From Diploptera punctata (taxonomy: Eukaryota; Arthropoda; Insecta; Blattodea; Blaberidae): a DNA stretch of 64,000 nucleotides. Each line of letters opens with the position of its first letter. Position 1 is the first letter of the stretch. The stretch spans positions 762,001-826,000 of the forward strand of contig JASPKZ010010239.1 of the NCBI GenBank assembly GCA_030220185.1, given 5' to 3'. Below the pieces are notes generated by a model. That model did not search any database. It was not told where the DNA came from and was given only the letters and a program-made list of their open reading frames with translations. The translations under genes and the position numbers were made by a program. This document shows positions 22,350-32,707 of this stretch, one piece after another.

Positions 22350-22990
22350 ATTATATTAACTATTTAACTCATGCCCCAAATGGGAGCTAATGACCAATCA
22401 CGTTTCAATGAATTTTGTTTTACAACCAATGACAGTCGTGTTTTACCTGAATATTTATCAAATTCTGTTTACCAAAATAAAGAAAGCTCCTCCTTTTTAA
22501 TATTCTGAACAAGTCAGAGCATTATTTTGCAGTGGCTGACTCTCCAAAAAAATACGTTGAATATAGCAAATAAGGAACAGATTCCTTCAAACTACACATT
22601 TGATAATTGTGTGTTTAATAGTTGTGTTTTTAAATAATGATTTACTCAGTTGTTTCCTAAAAATAATTAATAACCTGTAATGTAGTTAAGATATACAGTT
22701 TGATGTGTTTTATTTTTATCTCCTCTAGGGTGCATTCTTACAATATTGCGATCCTATTTGGCAATAAATAAGTTGCAGTGATGAACAAATGAAACATAAC
22801 TAAACATCTCTCATTTGTTTTCAAACATCGCCGTTTACATTAAATGTACAAATATTTTAAATAACTATATTTAAATAATGATTTGTGACTAAACAGCCTA
22901 ATTTTATTCGTTAAATAGTACTAATATGTGCCACTCTTCATTTCCGAATCCTCTAGATAAATTGGAAATCACTCATGTCGTTACTTATGG

Positions 22991-23000
22991 TAAATGGTAA

Positions 23001-23062
<62 letters not shown>

Positions 23063-23087
23063 TGTAATATTAATAATAATAATAATT

Positions 23088-23127
<40 letters not shown>

Positions 23128-23128
23128 T
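22991..23128. repeat. (AAT)n microsatellite
   Basis: About 130 bp of imperfect aat/gata repeats abut the right end of the long-TIR element. Confidence 0.95.
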
Positions 23129-23702
23129 AATAATCCAGTGTTTTAACCTAAGAGTGCAATTCACGTAAATTTTAATAGTTAACAAAGAAATCAACTTGAT
23201 AAATTGAAATAATAAGATAAACATGATTTTCGAGAATTGTACGGTTTGCTTGCAGCCTATATTTCTATAAATATTTTATCTTTGCCTACAGAGAACTCAT
23301 TTTGTAACCTATGTGAATCTGTATTATCTGTGAACAATTTTTTAATGTATTGATTATAGCCTGAGGGAAGAAGCTGTGGTCCTGTTTCACAGCTAAATGT
23401 CGAAGCTACACATTCCATATTCTGTGGGGCGCTTCCAGCCGGACGAGTTATTTTAAAGAAATTTAATTAAAAATTCCAGTCACACACGTCTCCTGTCACC
23501 CTTCAATCCCCAGTTTCAGAATTCATTTAGCAACCTTAAGGGAGGCATCCATAATTACAGGACTAATACACCAAGATAAATGTTTCAGTTCGTCTGGAAT
23601 ACACAATAATAATACACTAAACTACTCTATAATTTCAATAAAACTAACCTAATGTTATATCCTTTTATTTAGATAACAATTATACGTTATAGGCATAATT
23701 AG

Positions 23703-23733
<31 letters not shown>

Positions 23734-23772
23734 TAATAATAAACTTGTAACTTGATTAAATAATTTTAATCA

Positions 23773-23834
<62 letters not shown>

Positions 23835-23966
23835 TTTGAACATAACATCCAATTCTTCACAACAATAACAGTAATAATATTAATAATAATAATAATTTTA
23901 TAATATTATTATTATTATTATTATCATCATCATTATCTGCTTTAACTTTATGCACTGAGAAAATAT
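23129..23966. other. spacer with further (AAT)n arrays
   Basis: aat arrays lie at 23702-23743, 23776-23834 and 23872-23925. No gene was recognised. Confidence 0.5.
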
Positions 23967-24312
23967 TTTGTAAGGATGTTTTAAGAAGATCAACTGGAAA
24001 ATCTAGAATGGATAGAATACGAAATAATGAAATAAGGGAAATTATGGTTGTACAAGAGGAGCCGGACATCATAGGCATTATAGAAAAGAAAATATTACAG
24101 TGGTATGGCCATGTCAAAAGAATGCCAGAGCAAAGATTGCCTAAAATTGTTATGGAATTGATCCCAATGGAAAGGAGGAAGACCGAAGAAAACTTGGATA
24201 GAAGGGGTATATACAGTTATGAATATCAGAGGATTGGTGGATGATCAGTGGATAGAAGTCAGGAATGGCGTTTGGTTTCCGGAAGACAGCGGCAGCTGCC
24301 ATGATAAAAAAA
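23967..24312 (+). pseudogene. LINE-delta C-terminal tail
   Basis: Frame FCKDVLRRSTGKSRMDRIRN, NEIREIMVVQEEPDIIG, KKILQWYGHVKRMPEQRLPK. After a one-base shift near 24180 it continues GRPKKTWIEGVYTVMNIRGL, QWIEVRNGVW. This is the standard post-RT tail of an insect LINE and the adjoining part of the fragment type seen at 13503. The end is a-rich with (gat)n. Confidence 0.85.
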
Positions 24313-24863
24313 GATGATGATGGTATTACTTACACATCACTAGTTAAAAGCGTGTTGGCAGTCATAAAATACATGGTAATCTCTAAACAAGTTGGTAGGC
24401 CTAGTATTAACAGTGATATTCGAGAATTCTATTCGACAAGATACAAGATATATATGTGGTGTAATGATACACTCTCAGACTAGTGTGAAGTAATTAGAGA
24501 GTGAGGTGATGTTTTGTAGACACTCGGTACATCTCGTTAGGATTGTGTTGCGGTTTTAAGACATTTTGCCGCTTCACATCGCGGAATGATAAATTGCCTG
24601 ATCGGGGCGCACCAAATTAATTATCTGATTTATTCCGGGAAGCGTCGCGCTAGTTAACGATCCTACAAACTAATCTAATTAATTGGTTTTGTATCCAATT
24701 GTAAATACGTTTATATATAGACCGCGTTCAAGAAGGGAAATTTTGTTTACTGAAAATCAATTTCGATCAAAATTATACGCTCATTAATTACTGTTCAAAT
24801 TTATTTCTCCCCAAGAAACGCGCACGTTACCCATGTTCTGATTTTTACTTTATTACAATACGA
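24313..24863. other. repeat-poor spacer
   Basis: 24530-24720 is less AT-rich than its surroundings, has several TAATTA/ATTA motifs and a CGCGG-containing segment, and shows no repeat signature. Confidence 0.35.
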
Positions 24864-25213
24864 AGTAATGAAAATGCCCCGCGTCGTAGCCGAGAGGTTA
24901 AAGAAAAGCCTTGGCGCAGAGCTACGGGACTTGTGCTGGCTCGAGTCCCCATGGGGAAAGAAGTATTCTAATGGAATTTCGATTATATGGGACCGGTGCC
25001 CACCCAGTATCGTGAGGAATTTGTGTAGTTACAATTAGTAGCGGCTCCAGGTTGAAGAAAACCGGCTATAATGGCTGGGGACACGACATGCTAACTACAT
25101 GTCACCCCATAACTGGTTTGATGATTAACGATTGTGGATGTGAGGCCAGCAGCCGTCTGGTAGGCGAAGGATCTTGTTGGCTCGTCGCGCCGTGTAGTTA
25201 AGTTATGAAAATG
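24864..25213 (+). mobile_element. SINE-C copy 4 with near-perfect TSD
   Basis: agtaatgaaaatg (24864-24876) and agttatgaaaatg (25201-25213) flank the copy with one mismatch. Head: 'cgtagccgagaggttaaag' (A-box), 'ggctcgagtccccatgg' (B-box). The body is as in the 39.66-kb copy, and the end carries 'gtcgcgccgtgtagttaa'. Confidence 0.9.
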
Positions 25214-25316
25214 TACTAATGACCGACTTCTGGAACTTTATAACACAGACTAGGGTAATATCAGTTCACAAATTTTAACTAGATTTCTCTGTCGTCTAGG
25301 GTGTATGTGAGTGTGT

Positions 25317-25336
25317 GTAAATAAATAAATAAATAA

Positions 25337-25375
<39 letters not shown>
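25317..25375. repeat. (AAAT)n(TA)n microsatellite
   Basis: aaat repeats, then about 16 ta units, immediately before SINE-D copy 2. Confidence 0.95.
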
Positions 25376-25376
<1 letters not shown>

Positions 25377-25665
25377 CTTAGGATGGAAAAATCCAAGTAA
25401 CAATTTCTACAGGAGAGACTTTAATCCGTGGGTGTAGAGTCTGAAGATTTTCGGGCTCTAAAGCCTAAATTAATGCCTCCTGAACAAATTTAATCAGCCT
25501 TTTCCATCCAAGTAACTTAGTTTCCTACTGAATGTCTCTTTGATGCAATGAGCTAAACACATGTCACATGCTGACATATATAGGGAAATAGGCATAAATA
25601 AATTAGCTTGGTTAATAAACTCCCGTTAGGGAGAACCCATGTCCCCACTTGGAGATGTACGGGTA
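25376..25665 (+). mobile_element. SINE-D copy 2, head missing
   Basis: It begins at 'ttaggatggaaaaatccaag', that is, after the tRNA-like head, and continues through 'gagtctgaagattttcgggc' and 'atgtccccacttgg'. The microsatellite replaces the head. Confidence 0.82.
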
Positions 25666-26652
25666 CAAATCAGACTAGATTTTATGTATAATTCCTTTGG
25701 GTAAATGTAGAGGGTTAGATGATCTCAGTGATAAACAAGGAGAATATATTTCTGAGTTATGTGCATTGGTAACAGTGCTCGCCAATATATTTCAGACAAC
25801 GAAAGAAAAAATAATATATAAAAAAGAATACATTTTGCTGAAAGATATATTCAGTTACAGTTGAAATGTGTTTTCAAAGTCTGCTCTGTAACTCTGTTTC
25901 ATATATTAGCAGCAACGACCGTTAAACTATGTCGAGCATTGAAGAATTTTATTTGATGTGAAATACTTAATTGATTCGGGTAATCAGCTGTGATCTAATG
26001 TTAACTCCAGTTTCACACACTAAGTTTCTGACATGCCCCATTCTCCACCCCCGAAAAAAGATCCACCCCCCGAATAAAGAACTAGCACTTGTTTGCGTGG
26101 AGTGGAATGCACTTTGATCAATGTACGGAACTCATAAAATATATATTTGGGAGTATATGTTCCTAACAAAACATATATTCACTGTAGGGCCTATCTTTCC
26201 TAAACGTTTTTCGTTGAGGTTGCGTAACACGTGATTAACCAGGATTTCTTCAATGCTCTGTCTATTCAGAAGTTTCTTGATAAGGCCATAGCATCTTCAT
26301 GATATATACACAGTATGCACCTGAAATATTATATAATTCAAACATACGTAATATTAACAAAATATTTTTATTTTCTCTAATTTAATGTAACATGTTAAAA
26401 CCCAACATAGGACCAAAAATACCTTAGAAAAATTTGCTCATTTTCTTGCTCCCCATGTATTCGCAAATCACGCCAATGACTTCCGTTATTATAAAAAAAT
26501 CACGAACATTCTTATTTATATTTCTTTCTGAGAAAACCGCACATTTCGAAGTCAAAGGTTATAAGATATGATGTAAAATATATATATATATATATATATA
26601 TTAAATAAAGGAATACACACATGCATCTGGGCAATTGTAACTCAATCTTAGA
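25666..26652. other. unassigned spacer
   Basis: No gene or repeat was recognised apart from (TA)n at 26577-26602 and short C-runs near 26045-26075. Confidence 0.35.
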
Positions 26653-26989
26653 CCTATATATTCAAAGTAAAGTAAAGTGATCCCACAACAGACCTCAGGA
26701 GGCCCTTGGGGTAGTAAGCGGTTAAGGCTCCCACATTTTCTAGACAATCGGCACTTTATGTCAGCCGGGTTGTCAGCCCTGCGTGACGGCCGTCTTTACC
26801 CCCCAGAACAAGCGTCTGGTACTCAATTCCGTTAGAGGCTGAGTCGACCCCAGGGCCATAGTGCCGCCAGAGGGTTTGGGTCAGTTTAAAAATCCTGACC
26901 CCAACGGGACTTGAACCCTCGACCCTCCGGCTTATAGCTCAGTGCCTTAACCACTACGCTACGGCGTGCCCCACCCCCCTATATATTCA
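26653..26989 (-). mobile_element. SINE-B copy 2 with 12-bp TSD
   Basis: The perfect duplication cctatatattca occurs at 26653-26664 and 26978-26989. The minus strand begins 'ggcacgccgtagcgtagtgg' (A-box) at about 26972 and has 'gagggttcaagtcccgttgg' (B-box), then the standard body and a (actttact)n tail adjoining the left TSD. Confidence 0.94.
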
Positions 26990-27080
26990 GTATTGTTATT
27001 ATATTGTAAGTTTTGAAAATTAGAATAAAAAAGGAAATATTTTAGCCATATTAAACTGAAAAGTTTTATTGGCTATATAC

Positions 27081-27170
27081 CAGCAGTTTTCAGACTTTTT
27101 TTTTCTGTCGCGGCTCCCTCCTTCACTGTAGAAAAATGAAAAAATGTGAACAAAAATAAATGTGTCCATC
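27081..27170 (+). mobile_element. possible hAT-type terminus
   Basis: 'cagcagttttcagactttt' followed by 'gtcgcggctccctcc' resembles the CAGTG.TT..CAAACTTTTT ends of hAT elements. The other end was not found, and the motif sits directly against an inverted LINE UTR fragment. Confidence 0.35.
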
Positions 27171-27171
27171 T

Positions 27172-27262
27172 TCTTCTTCTTGTAAGCACATGTTTACCTT
27201 AACAGAGATTTTAGGCGCTCTCCCCCTACAGGGAATAATTTGAACCATACTAATTTAGCTAC
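27172..27262 (-). repeat. LINE-beta 3' UTR fragment
   Basis: The reverse complement matches 15263-15345 ('attagtatggttcaaatt', 'cctgtagggggagagcgcct', 'acatg.gcttaca'). Here it ends in (aag)n rather than poly(A). Confidence 0.8.
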
Positions 27263-27900
27263 ACTTGTTTTCGTATAGATGTCATTTGAGTGGTCCGTGG
27301 TCCATAAGAGGGAGAAACTATCATTATTGTAAAACATGTTTAATATATTAATAATTAATGGAAATATGTGTCATCATGTAAGGAACACTCACACATTGAT
27401 AATGTTGTTTGCCCATGTGGCCAGTAAGATATTCATTTTATGGTAGGGATGTAATACGGTAATTAAATTGATGTACCCAGGCAAGCCACTCGCATGAAAT
27501 AGTCAATAAAGAGAAAATGTGGACTGTCTGAGTAGTGCGAACGGCTAGTGCGCCAGCGAGTTATGTTGGAGATATTGTTTCAAATTTCGTTCAGACACAG
27601 GATATTTCTCTTTAGTTACATTAATAGTAGGAATTTATTATAATAAATATTCTTATACTTTTATTACATTCATACAAATTGAGAAAATTTCTTGGTTATT
27701 TCGATAAGTTCATTGGTGTAGATATGAATACACGTGTTGCATTATAAATATGTTTATATATGAGGAATAGAGTACAGACCCTATACTATCATATCTTTAG
27801 GTCATTTTATTCAAGTTGGCTCTCCCATAAGGGTAATTCTACGTCAAGTGTCCTAAAATAAACGTATATAAGAGAAACATTTGTGTTTAGATTGTAACTC
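27263..27900. other. unassigned spacer
   Basis: No gene or repeat was recognised. Confidence 0.35.
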
Positions 27901-27972
27901 GCCCAGATAACTCAGTCGGTAGAGCATTGGCCTAGAAAGCCAAAGTTCTGATTTCGAGTCCTAATCTGAGCG
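27901..27972 (+). tRNA. tRNA-like unit 1 (anticodon AGA position)
   Basis: The 72 nt fold as a cloverleaf: acceptor gcccaga/tctgagc (one mismatch), D-stem ctc/gag with loop agtcggta, anticodon stem ttggc/gccaa with loop ctagaaa (AGA), and a weakened T-arm. A TTTTT tract follows at 27976-27980. A serine tRNA should have a long variable arm, and this one does not. With the second copy nearby, a tRNA-derived repeat or pseudogene is likelier than a working tRNA gene. Confidence 0.5.
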
Positions 27973-28186
27973 CATCTTTTTCTCTTCAAATATGATTTAT
28001 CCATCACTGAGATGTATAAAAGAATAATAAAAATATCGAAAGAAGCCACACTGGCTTTATAATGTAATGTAAAATTCCCAAATAAATGTCTTCTTAATAA
28101 AGAAGTCGCCATTTGCAAAGATGTTTCATTGCATATGGTGTGTGGGAATTGATAACGTAGAACTAATTTCGTTTAGATTGGAACCC

Positions 28187-28259
28187 GCCCAGATGACTCA
28201 GTCGAACAAACATTGGCCTCGAAAGCCAATGGTCGTGGGTTCGAGTCCCAGTCTGAGCG
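28187..28259 (+). tRNA. tRNA-like unit 2 (anticodon CGA position)
   Basis: Same acceptor and anticodon stem as unit 1, with loop ctcgaaa (CGA). The T-arm with 'gtgggttcgagtcccag' is intact, but the D-arm is broken ('gtcgaacaaac' instead of 'gtcggtagagc'). Shared flanks (tttagattg.aac.c before; 'ttctcttcaaatatga' after) show that both units are copies of a longer repeat. Probably a SINE or tRNA pseudogene. Confidence 0.5.
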
Positions 28260-30130
28260 TATAATGCTTCTCTTCAAATATGAAGCAAAAGCTGTGCTGT
28301 AACACACCGGTACGCGGAACAGCTAAGTTAACGTAAGGCTATTTTAAAGACCTTAAATGGAAAATTATAATTTTACTTTTTCATATCCCTTGTAGAAACG
28401 AATGTGATCTTTCCAGTAGTGTCAGTAAAAATAAGATCAAAGGTGATGGCCATATTGAAAACTGGCACTGAAAAATGCTAAAAAATTGCGATTCTTAATT
28501 TTATGCTCAGAAGGGGCGTCAGTAAAATCTGAACTATTAACTCATAGAACGTAATACTGGTGCAGTAATATGTGGACTTGATTGTTAGTTGACAGCCTGA
28601 ATATCAAGGTCCCAGCTGCTTTTGCCTTGTAGTAAACGATGGTTAAATTATGGCATAAATCTTCTATGTCAAACTTTGCAAGGCACTTTCAGACCAAATA
28701 CCACAAGTAGTAATAATTTCCAAGCAATTTGAATGCTATAGTTGCATACAGCACCAAACGTTGTACTAGTATAAAATAATTCAAGGTAATAGATACTACA
28801 GTTGAAGCACAAGGTTATAGCAAAGTTGACCAAATTCTTTGCGTCGCGAGCTTCATGACATGGCAAAGATCCACCAAGGTGGCTCTAACTCTTGAGCTAC
28901 TGCATCAATCGAGCCAAAATTTTGCACAGTAACTTAATAAATGCATATATACATATGCACAAATTTTGAACAAAATCTGAGGTATTCGAGTGAGGAGCCC
29001 TAGGGCACTTGGCGCCTGCTATAGGCTTATATTATTATCAACATTAATGGAAAGTAATATTTTATAACAGATTACTCACAGAGAGTGTAACTTTACGATT
29101 GGATGTTTTTTTGATAAAGTGATCGGATTAGGCTGAACAACGTTTTTCTTTTAAATTCTCAACAGTGCATTCTGTGGTCTAATTTCCTTTATACTTTTAG
29201 GCATTTATTTTTACTTAACAAATTCGTAAGAACATATTAACATACCCTCATGCTTCAGAAATATATACTCGGACCAAAGATAATAAAAGAAATTCAGCAT
29301 TATTTGAAAATAGCTGTTTTATTTCTGAGAATGTAGTATGGATAAATTATTTGAAAGGAAGCTATATGATATAGTGTGCAAGAAAATATACTTATCTATA
29401 TTATAATGAGTAATTTGAGTTAGGTAGATCACGTAGGCTATGGATAACAAGAAATAAAAATCAAATATTGAAGGAGGGGAGTAGCATTGCAGACCCAAAT
29501 TAAAATTATCGTATAAAATAGAAATACCTAGGAAGATGGGAATAATAGACAGAAATTAGGATAGAGAAAGATGGCCAGATTTGTTGAACGCCATAGCTCA
29601 CTTATAGCTGTAGATCCGGCGATGATAATTATTATTGTCATCACCTTGATGAAAAAAGAGCAGCACCAACGTTGTATTTAATAGTAAACTTTAGAACACA
29701 ACACTTGCACTTTTGAAATATAAATAAACTAAAATAAAATAAAATCAAGGATACTGAGTAAAAACTGTGCATTTATATATTGTTTATTGTTTAACGTCTT
29801 TGGATTTAAGATATAATTTTAGTAATATGCACATGATTGCTATAACTTTTGACATTTATAGCAATATTGTGTTTGTAAATTGTATTTTAGCCCTTAAATT
29901 CGCAATGTAATTGATTAAACTTATGTAATAATTTTAATAAAACAGAAGAAAGCTAACGACAAATTAGTGAAATATATGTGAAATAACACAGTATACTTAA
30001 CAAAAACAGTTTATGCACGATTTCGTTTTCAGTGCGGTCCGCCACAATTAAATAACTGATATGAGAAATTGTTGTTTTGCCAATTTTAGGGGAAACCAAG
30101 TTTAGTTCTTGTTCAATGTTCTCAGGTTGT
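28260..30130. other. long repeat-poor stretch
   Basis: 1.9 kb without a recognised transposon, tRNA-like box or convincing ORF; the longest frame is 65 codons, at 28669-28866 minus. It could be ancient unique sequence or an intron. Confidence 0.4.
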
Positions 30131-30134
30131 CGTG

Positions 30135-30395
30135 CGACATTATTTGCATTGGCGGATCCCTAACCTACTTCTGAGGTGATAAGATAGGTGATGTAGGTGA
30201 TGAATGACATCGAAGTACCAGGAGAGTCCTTATGTCTAAACTTAGCCTAGATTCCAGACTATGATTGATAACAGGAATAATTTCCTTTAAAGGAAATTCC
30301 TGCGGTGAGAGCGGCAATCGAATTCGAGACCTCGTGAACTGTAGTCAGAAGCTCTGACCACAAGACCATAAGATTAATCTTAAATAAATTATTAT
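30135..30395 (-). mobile_element. SINE-E copy
   Basis: The minus strand begins near 30372 with 'tatggtcttgtggtcagag' (A-box like) and 'gtctcgaattcgattgcc' (B-box like). It continues through 'ggaaatt..tttccttt' to 'taaggactctcctggtactt' and 'atcacctcagaagtaggtta'. The last two blocks recur in the tail of the SINE-A-headed copy at 31.0-31.4 kb. Confidence 0.65.
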
Positions 30396-30437
30396 AAGGC
30401 AATTCTAGATTTTAATTTAACCTATTACAATATATTT

Positions 30438-30815
30438 GACCTGGTGGTCTAGTGGTTATGTTCCTTGCCTCTAGTCCCTAGAGTCTCGGGTTCAAACCCT
30501 TCCGGGGTCGGTGGACTATTAAGATGGAAAATACAAGGAATAAGTCCTCCGGGAGAAACTTTAAGCCCTAGGATCCCGAGTCTGCAGATTTTCAGGTTCA
30601 TAAAAAAACCGCAGGCCTGAATAAGAAGACATCTGTGAAATATTTAATCGACCTTCATCTATCCAAATAATATCTTAGTTGTCTACTAGATGTCTCATAA
30701 GGGCGGTGCGCTAACCACACATCACTTATTGACATATGTAGGTAAATAAGCGCAACTAAATCGGCTTGGTTAAGAAATTCCTGCCGGGGAGCACCCGTGT
30801 CCTCACGCAGGTAGT
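30438..30815 (+). mobile_element. SINE-D copy 3 (best head)
   Basis: Full tRNA-like head: 'gacctggtggtctagtggtt' (A-box), 'ctcgggttcaaacccttcc' (B-box). The body is complete to 'gtgtcctcacgcaggtagta'. No clean TSD was found. Confidence 0.9.
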
Positions 30816-31024
30816 ATGGAGCATATACATATATTGCAAAATCTTTAACGTATTAAGTCCATATTACACCTAGGCTGATCTTTTTGTTTTGTCATCTAAG
30901 GTTATTTTGAGATTTTTGAGGACATGTTAAAATCTGTTTTGATAAGCGGATAGAAAGCATCCTGGCAAAATATTATTTTTGTTTTCGGTTCAATCATTTT
31001 CCTCTATGTGCTGGGTGATGGGAT

Positions 31025-31438
31025 CTACTTTTAATTATATATATTTTATAATGTCCCAGTTTGACCTTTTTGGACATTTCTGGTGTTCTCTCCTGGCATT
31101 GGTGTAATTGTAACCCATTTCTGAGGTTGGGGCGCGTGGAAGGCGGGGGTTACGTTGCTCCGATGGTGATGATGATGATGATAGTAGTGTGCCAGGAGAG
31201 TCCTTAATCCTAAGATTAATCCAAGATAAATATGAATGATAATGATTGCGATGCCCATATGATGTTCGGGGACCGTTTGGGCCTTAACGTTTCCTGACTT
31301 TTTATTAGAGGTGAGGAAAATCCCCGATAAAAACCTCACCCAGGAAGCTGTCCCGACCGGAGATGGAACCCGGGTCCGCTGCGTGACAAGGCAGCACGCT
31401 ACCTCGAGACCACAGCGGTGGACTACTTTTAATTATAT
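31025..31438 (-). mobile_element. chimeric SINE: A-type head, E-type tail, 16-bp TSD
   Basis: The perfect duplication ctacttttaattatat is at 31025-31040 and 31423-31438, so this is one insertion. The head (minus strand, about 31422-31250) is SINE-A ('gtccaccgctgtggtctcga'). The 3' half is not SINE-A: it has 'aaggactctcctggcacac' and 'cctcagaaatgggttaca', shared with SINE-E at 30.1-30.4 kb. Confidence 0.92.
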
Positions 31439-31649
31439 TAAGACATAAGGTTGTAAGACCTACAAAACCGGAAGAGTAAAGAGGGATTTAAAAGAAGAGG
31501 AACAAAAATAAACCGATAACCTCAAGTGTGAACTAAAAGCGATCTGATTGAAATTAATCACCCCTTTCTCATTCAAGATTCAATTTTGATTCGCAAATAA
31601 AAAAGCCAGAAATATTAAAGGAAATTGATAAACAAAATAGAGCAAATCT

Positions 31650-32026
31650 CTGTGATCTAGTCGCAACGTCTTGTCGTTGCCTCAAATACAGCGGGCCCTG
31701 TTCTATCCCCGATCGGAAAGAGTTTTCTGGTTGAACTTTCTTCGGAGATTTTTCCTCGGCTGTAAGATAAATGTGAGAAAATGTTAAGGTGCAAATATTC
31801 CTCTAACACAGCTTGGCCTTCGTAATCATCCGTATCATGTTCTCCTTATTTAGTAAGAATATTTGAGTGAAAGCTGTGACTTGTCTTAAATGTCTGTGTT
31901 GTCTCGGAGTTGACCCAGGCATTGAACTGATCAATCACATGGGAAAGCACTCTATATCCTTGTGTGGTTAAATAGTTATGTATGTGGCCGAAAGTTAAAA
32001 ATCCTCTCCTGATAGTTCGTGTCCCT
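31650..32026 (+). mobile_element. SINE-A-related copy with alternative tail
   Basis: Degraded A-type head ('gtcgttgcctcaaatacagc', 'ctgttctatccccgatcgg'), body 'cctcggctgtaagataaatg', then a tail with 'cttgtcttaaatgtctgtgt' and 'tcggagttgacccaggcatt' that recurs after the 46.8-kb copy. It abuts the TTAA-type element at 32027. Confidence 0.7.
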
Positions 32027-32707
32027 TTAAGGGGGGACCTACACCATTGAGGGTAAGAAAAGTCATATTTCAATTTATTTATTTATTTATTATATAAATT
32101 GAAACTTCATCTTTAAATTAGTGAAAGATTGTCATTGATATCTCTATTACTTTTTGAGTTACGTTAAAAAATGTGCAATGCTGTCACTCGAGTGAGCTCT
32201 TTAATGTTAGAAGGAACCTATATCTTCGGTAAGTTTGTCGCTTGTTTTCCGTAATTTAATTTTTTTTTTTCAATACAGTTTCCCTGATAACTCCCAACGT
32301 TTTCGAGATCAAATTTTGTATGTATATGCAGTTTACAGAGATGAACAAAATATACCACAGTTAGTAATGTACCTATTATATTTTATTAAAAATATTAATG
32401 CAACTTTTAACAAAAATGAGTATGCATCAATTTAAAATGAAAAATAAAATATTTACATTCTATATAATTAAACAATTGTAGCATATTTTGTAGCTACAAC
32501 ATTAACGAGTAAAATAAAATAAGAATAATTAACATATTGAAATTTAGGAAAAGTATCACGGAATCGGCAAGGTAATGTAAAATTTTCAGCTGACATTTTG
32601 AATATTTAATTAACCATAACGACTGAAGTTAGATTGTACTTAAGTACATAAACATGTTCATATTGTAATATAAATATCTTACTTACTTACTTACTTACTC
32701 ACTGGCA

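Larger units (their letters stand above)
19067..22990. mobile_element. element with long terminal inverted repeats (about 3.9 kb)
   Basis: The left arm, 19067-19842, and the right arm, 22350-22990, are inverted copies. Landmarks are cataagtaa at the outer edges, 'ccaatttatctagag', 'atcgcaatattgtaag' versus 'cttacaatattgcgat', 'ctgcaaaataatg' versus 'cattattttgcag', and 'ggggcatgagttaaatag' versus 'ctatttaactcatgcccc'. The arms differ in length because the left one holds about 200 extra bases (about 19400-19610). The interior carries a small foldback, microsatellites and a truncated LINE, with no transposase that I can recognise. Long-TIR foldback or MULE-like elements are candidate classes. 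Confidence 0.8.

Noticed and set aside
22985..23224. 79-codon Ile-rich ORF
   Set aside because: It is a translation of (AAT)n; the same holds for 51551-51742 and 60164-60394.
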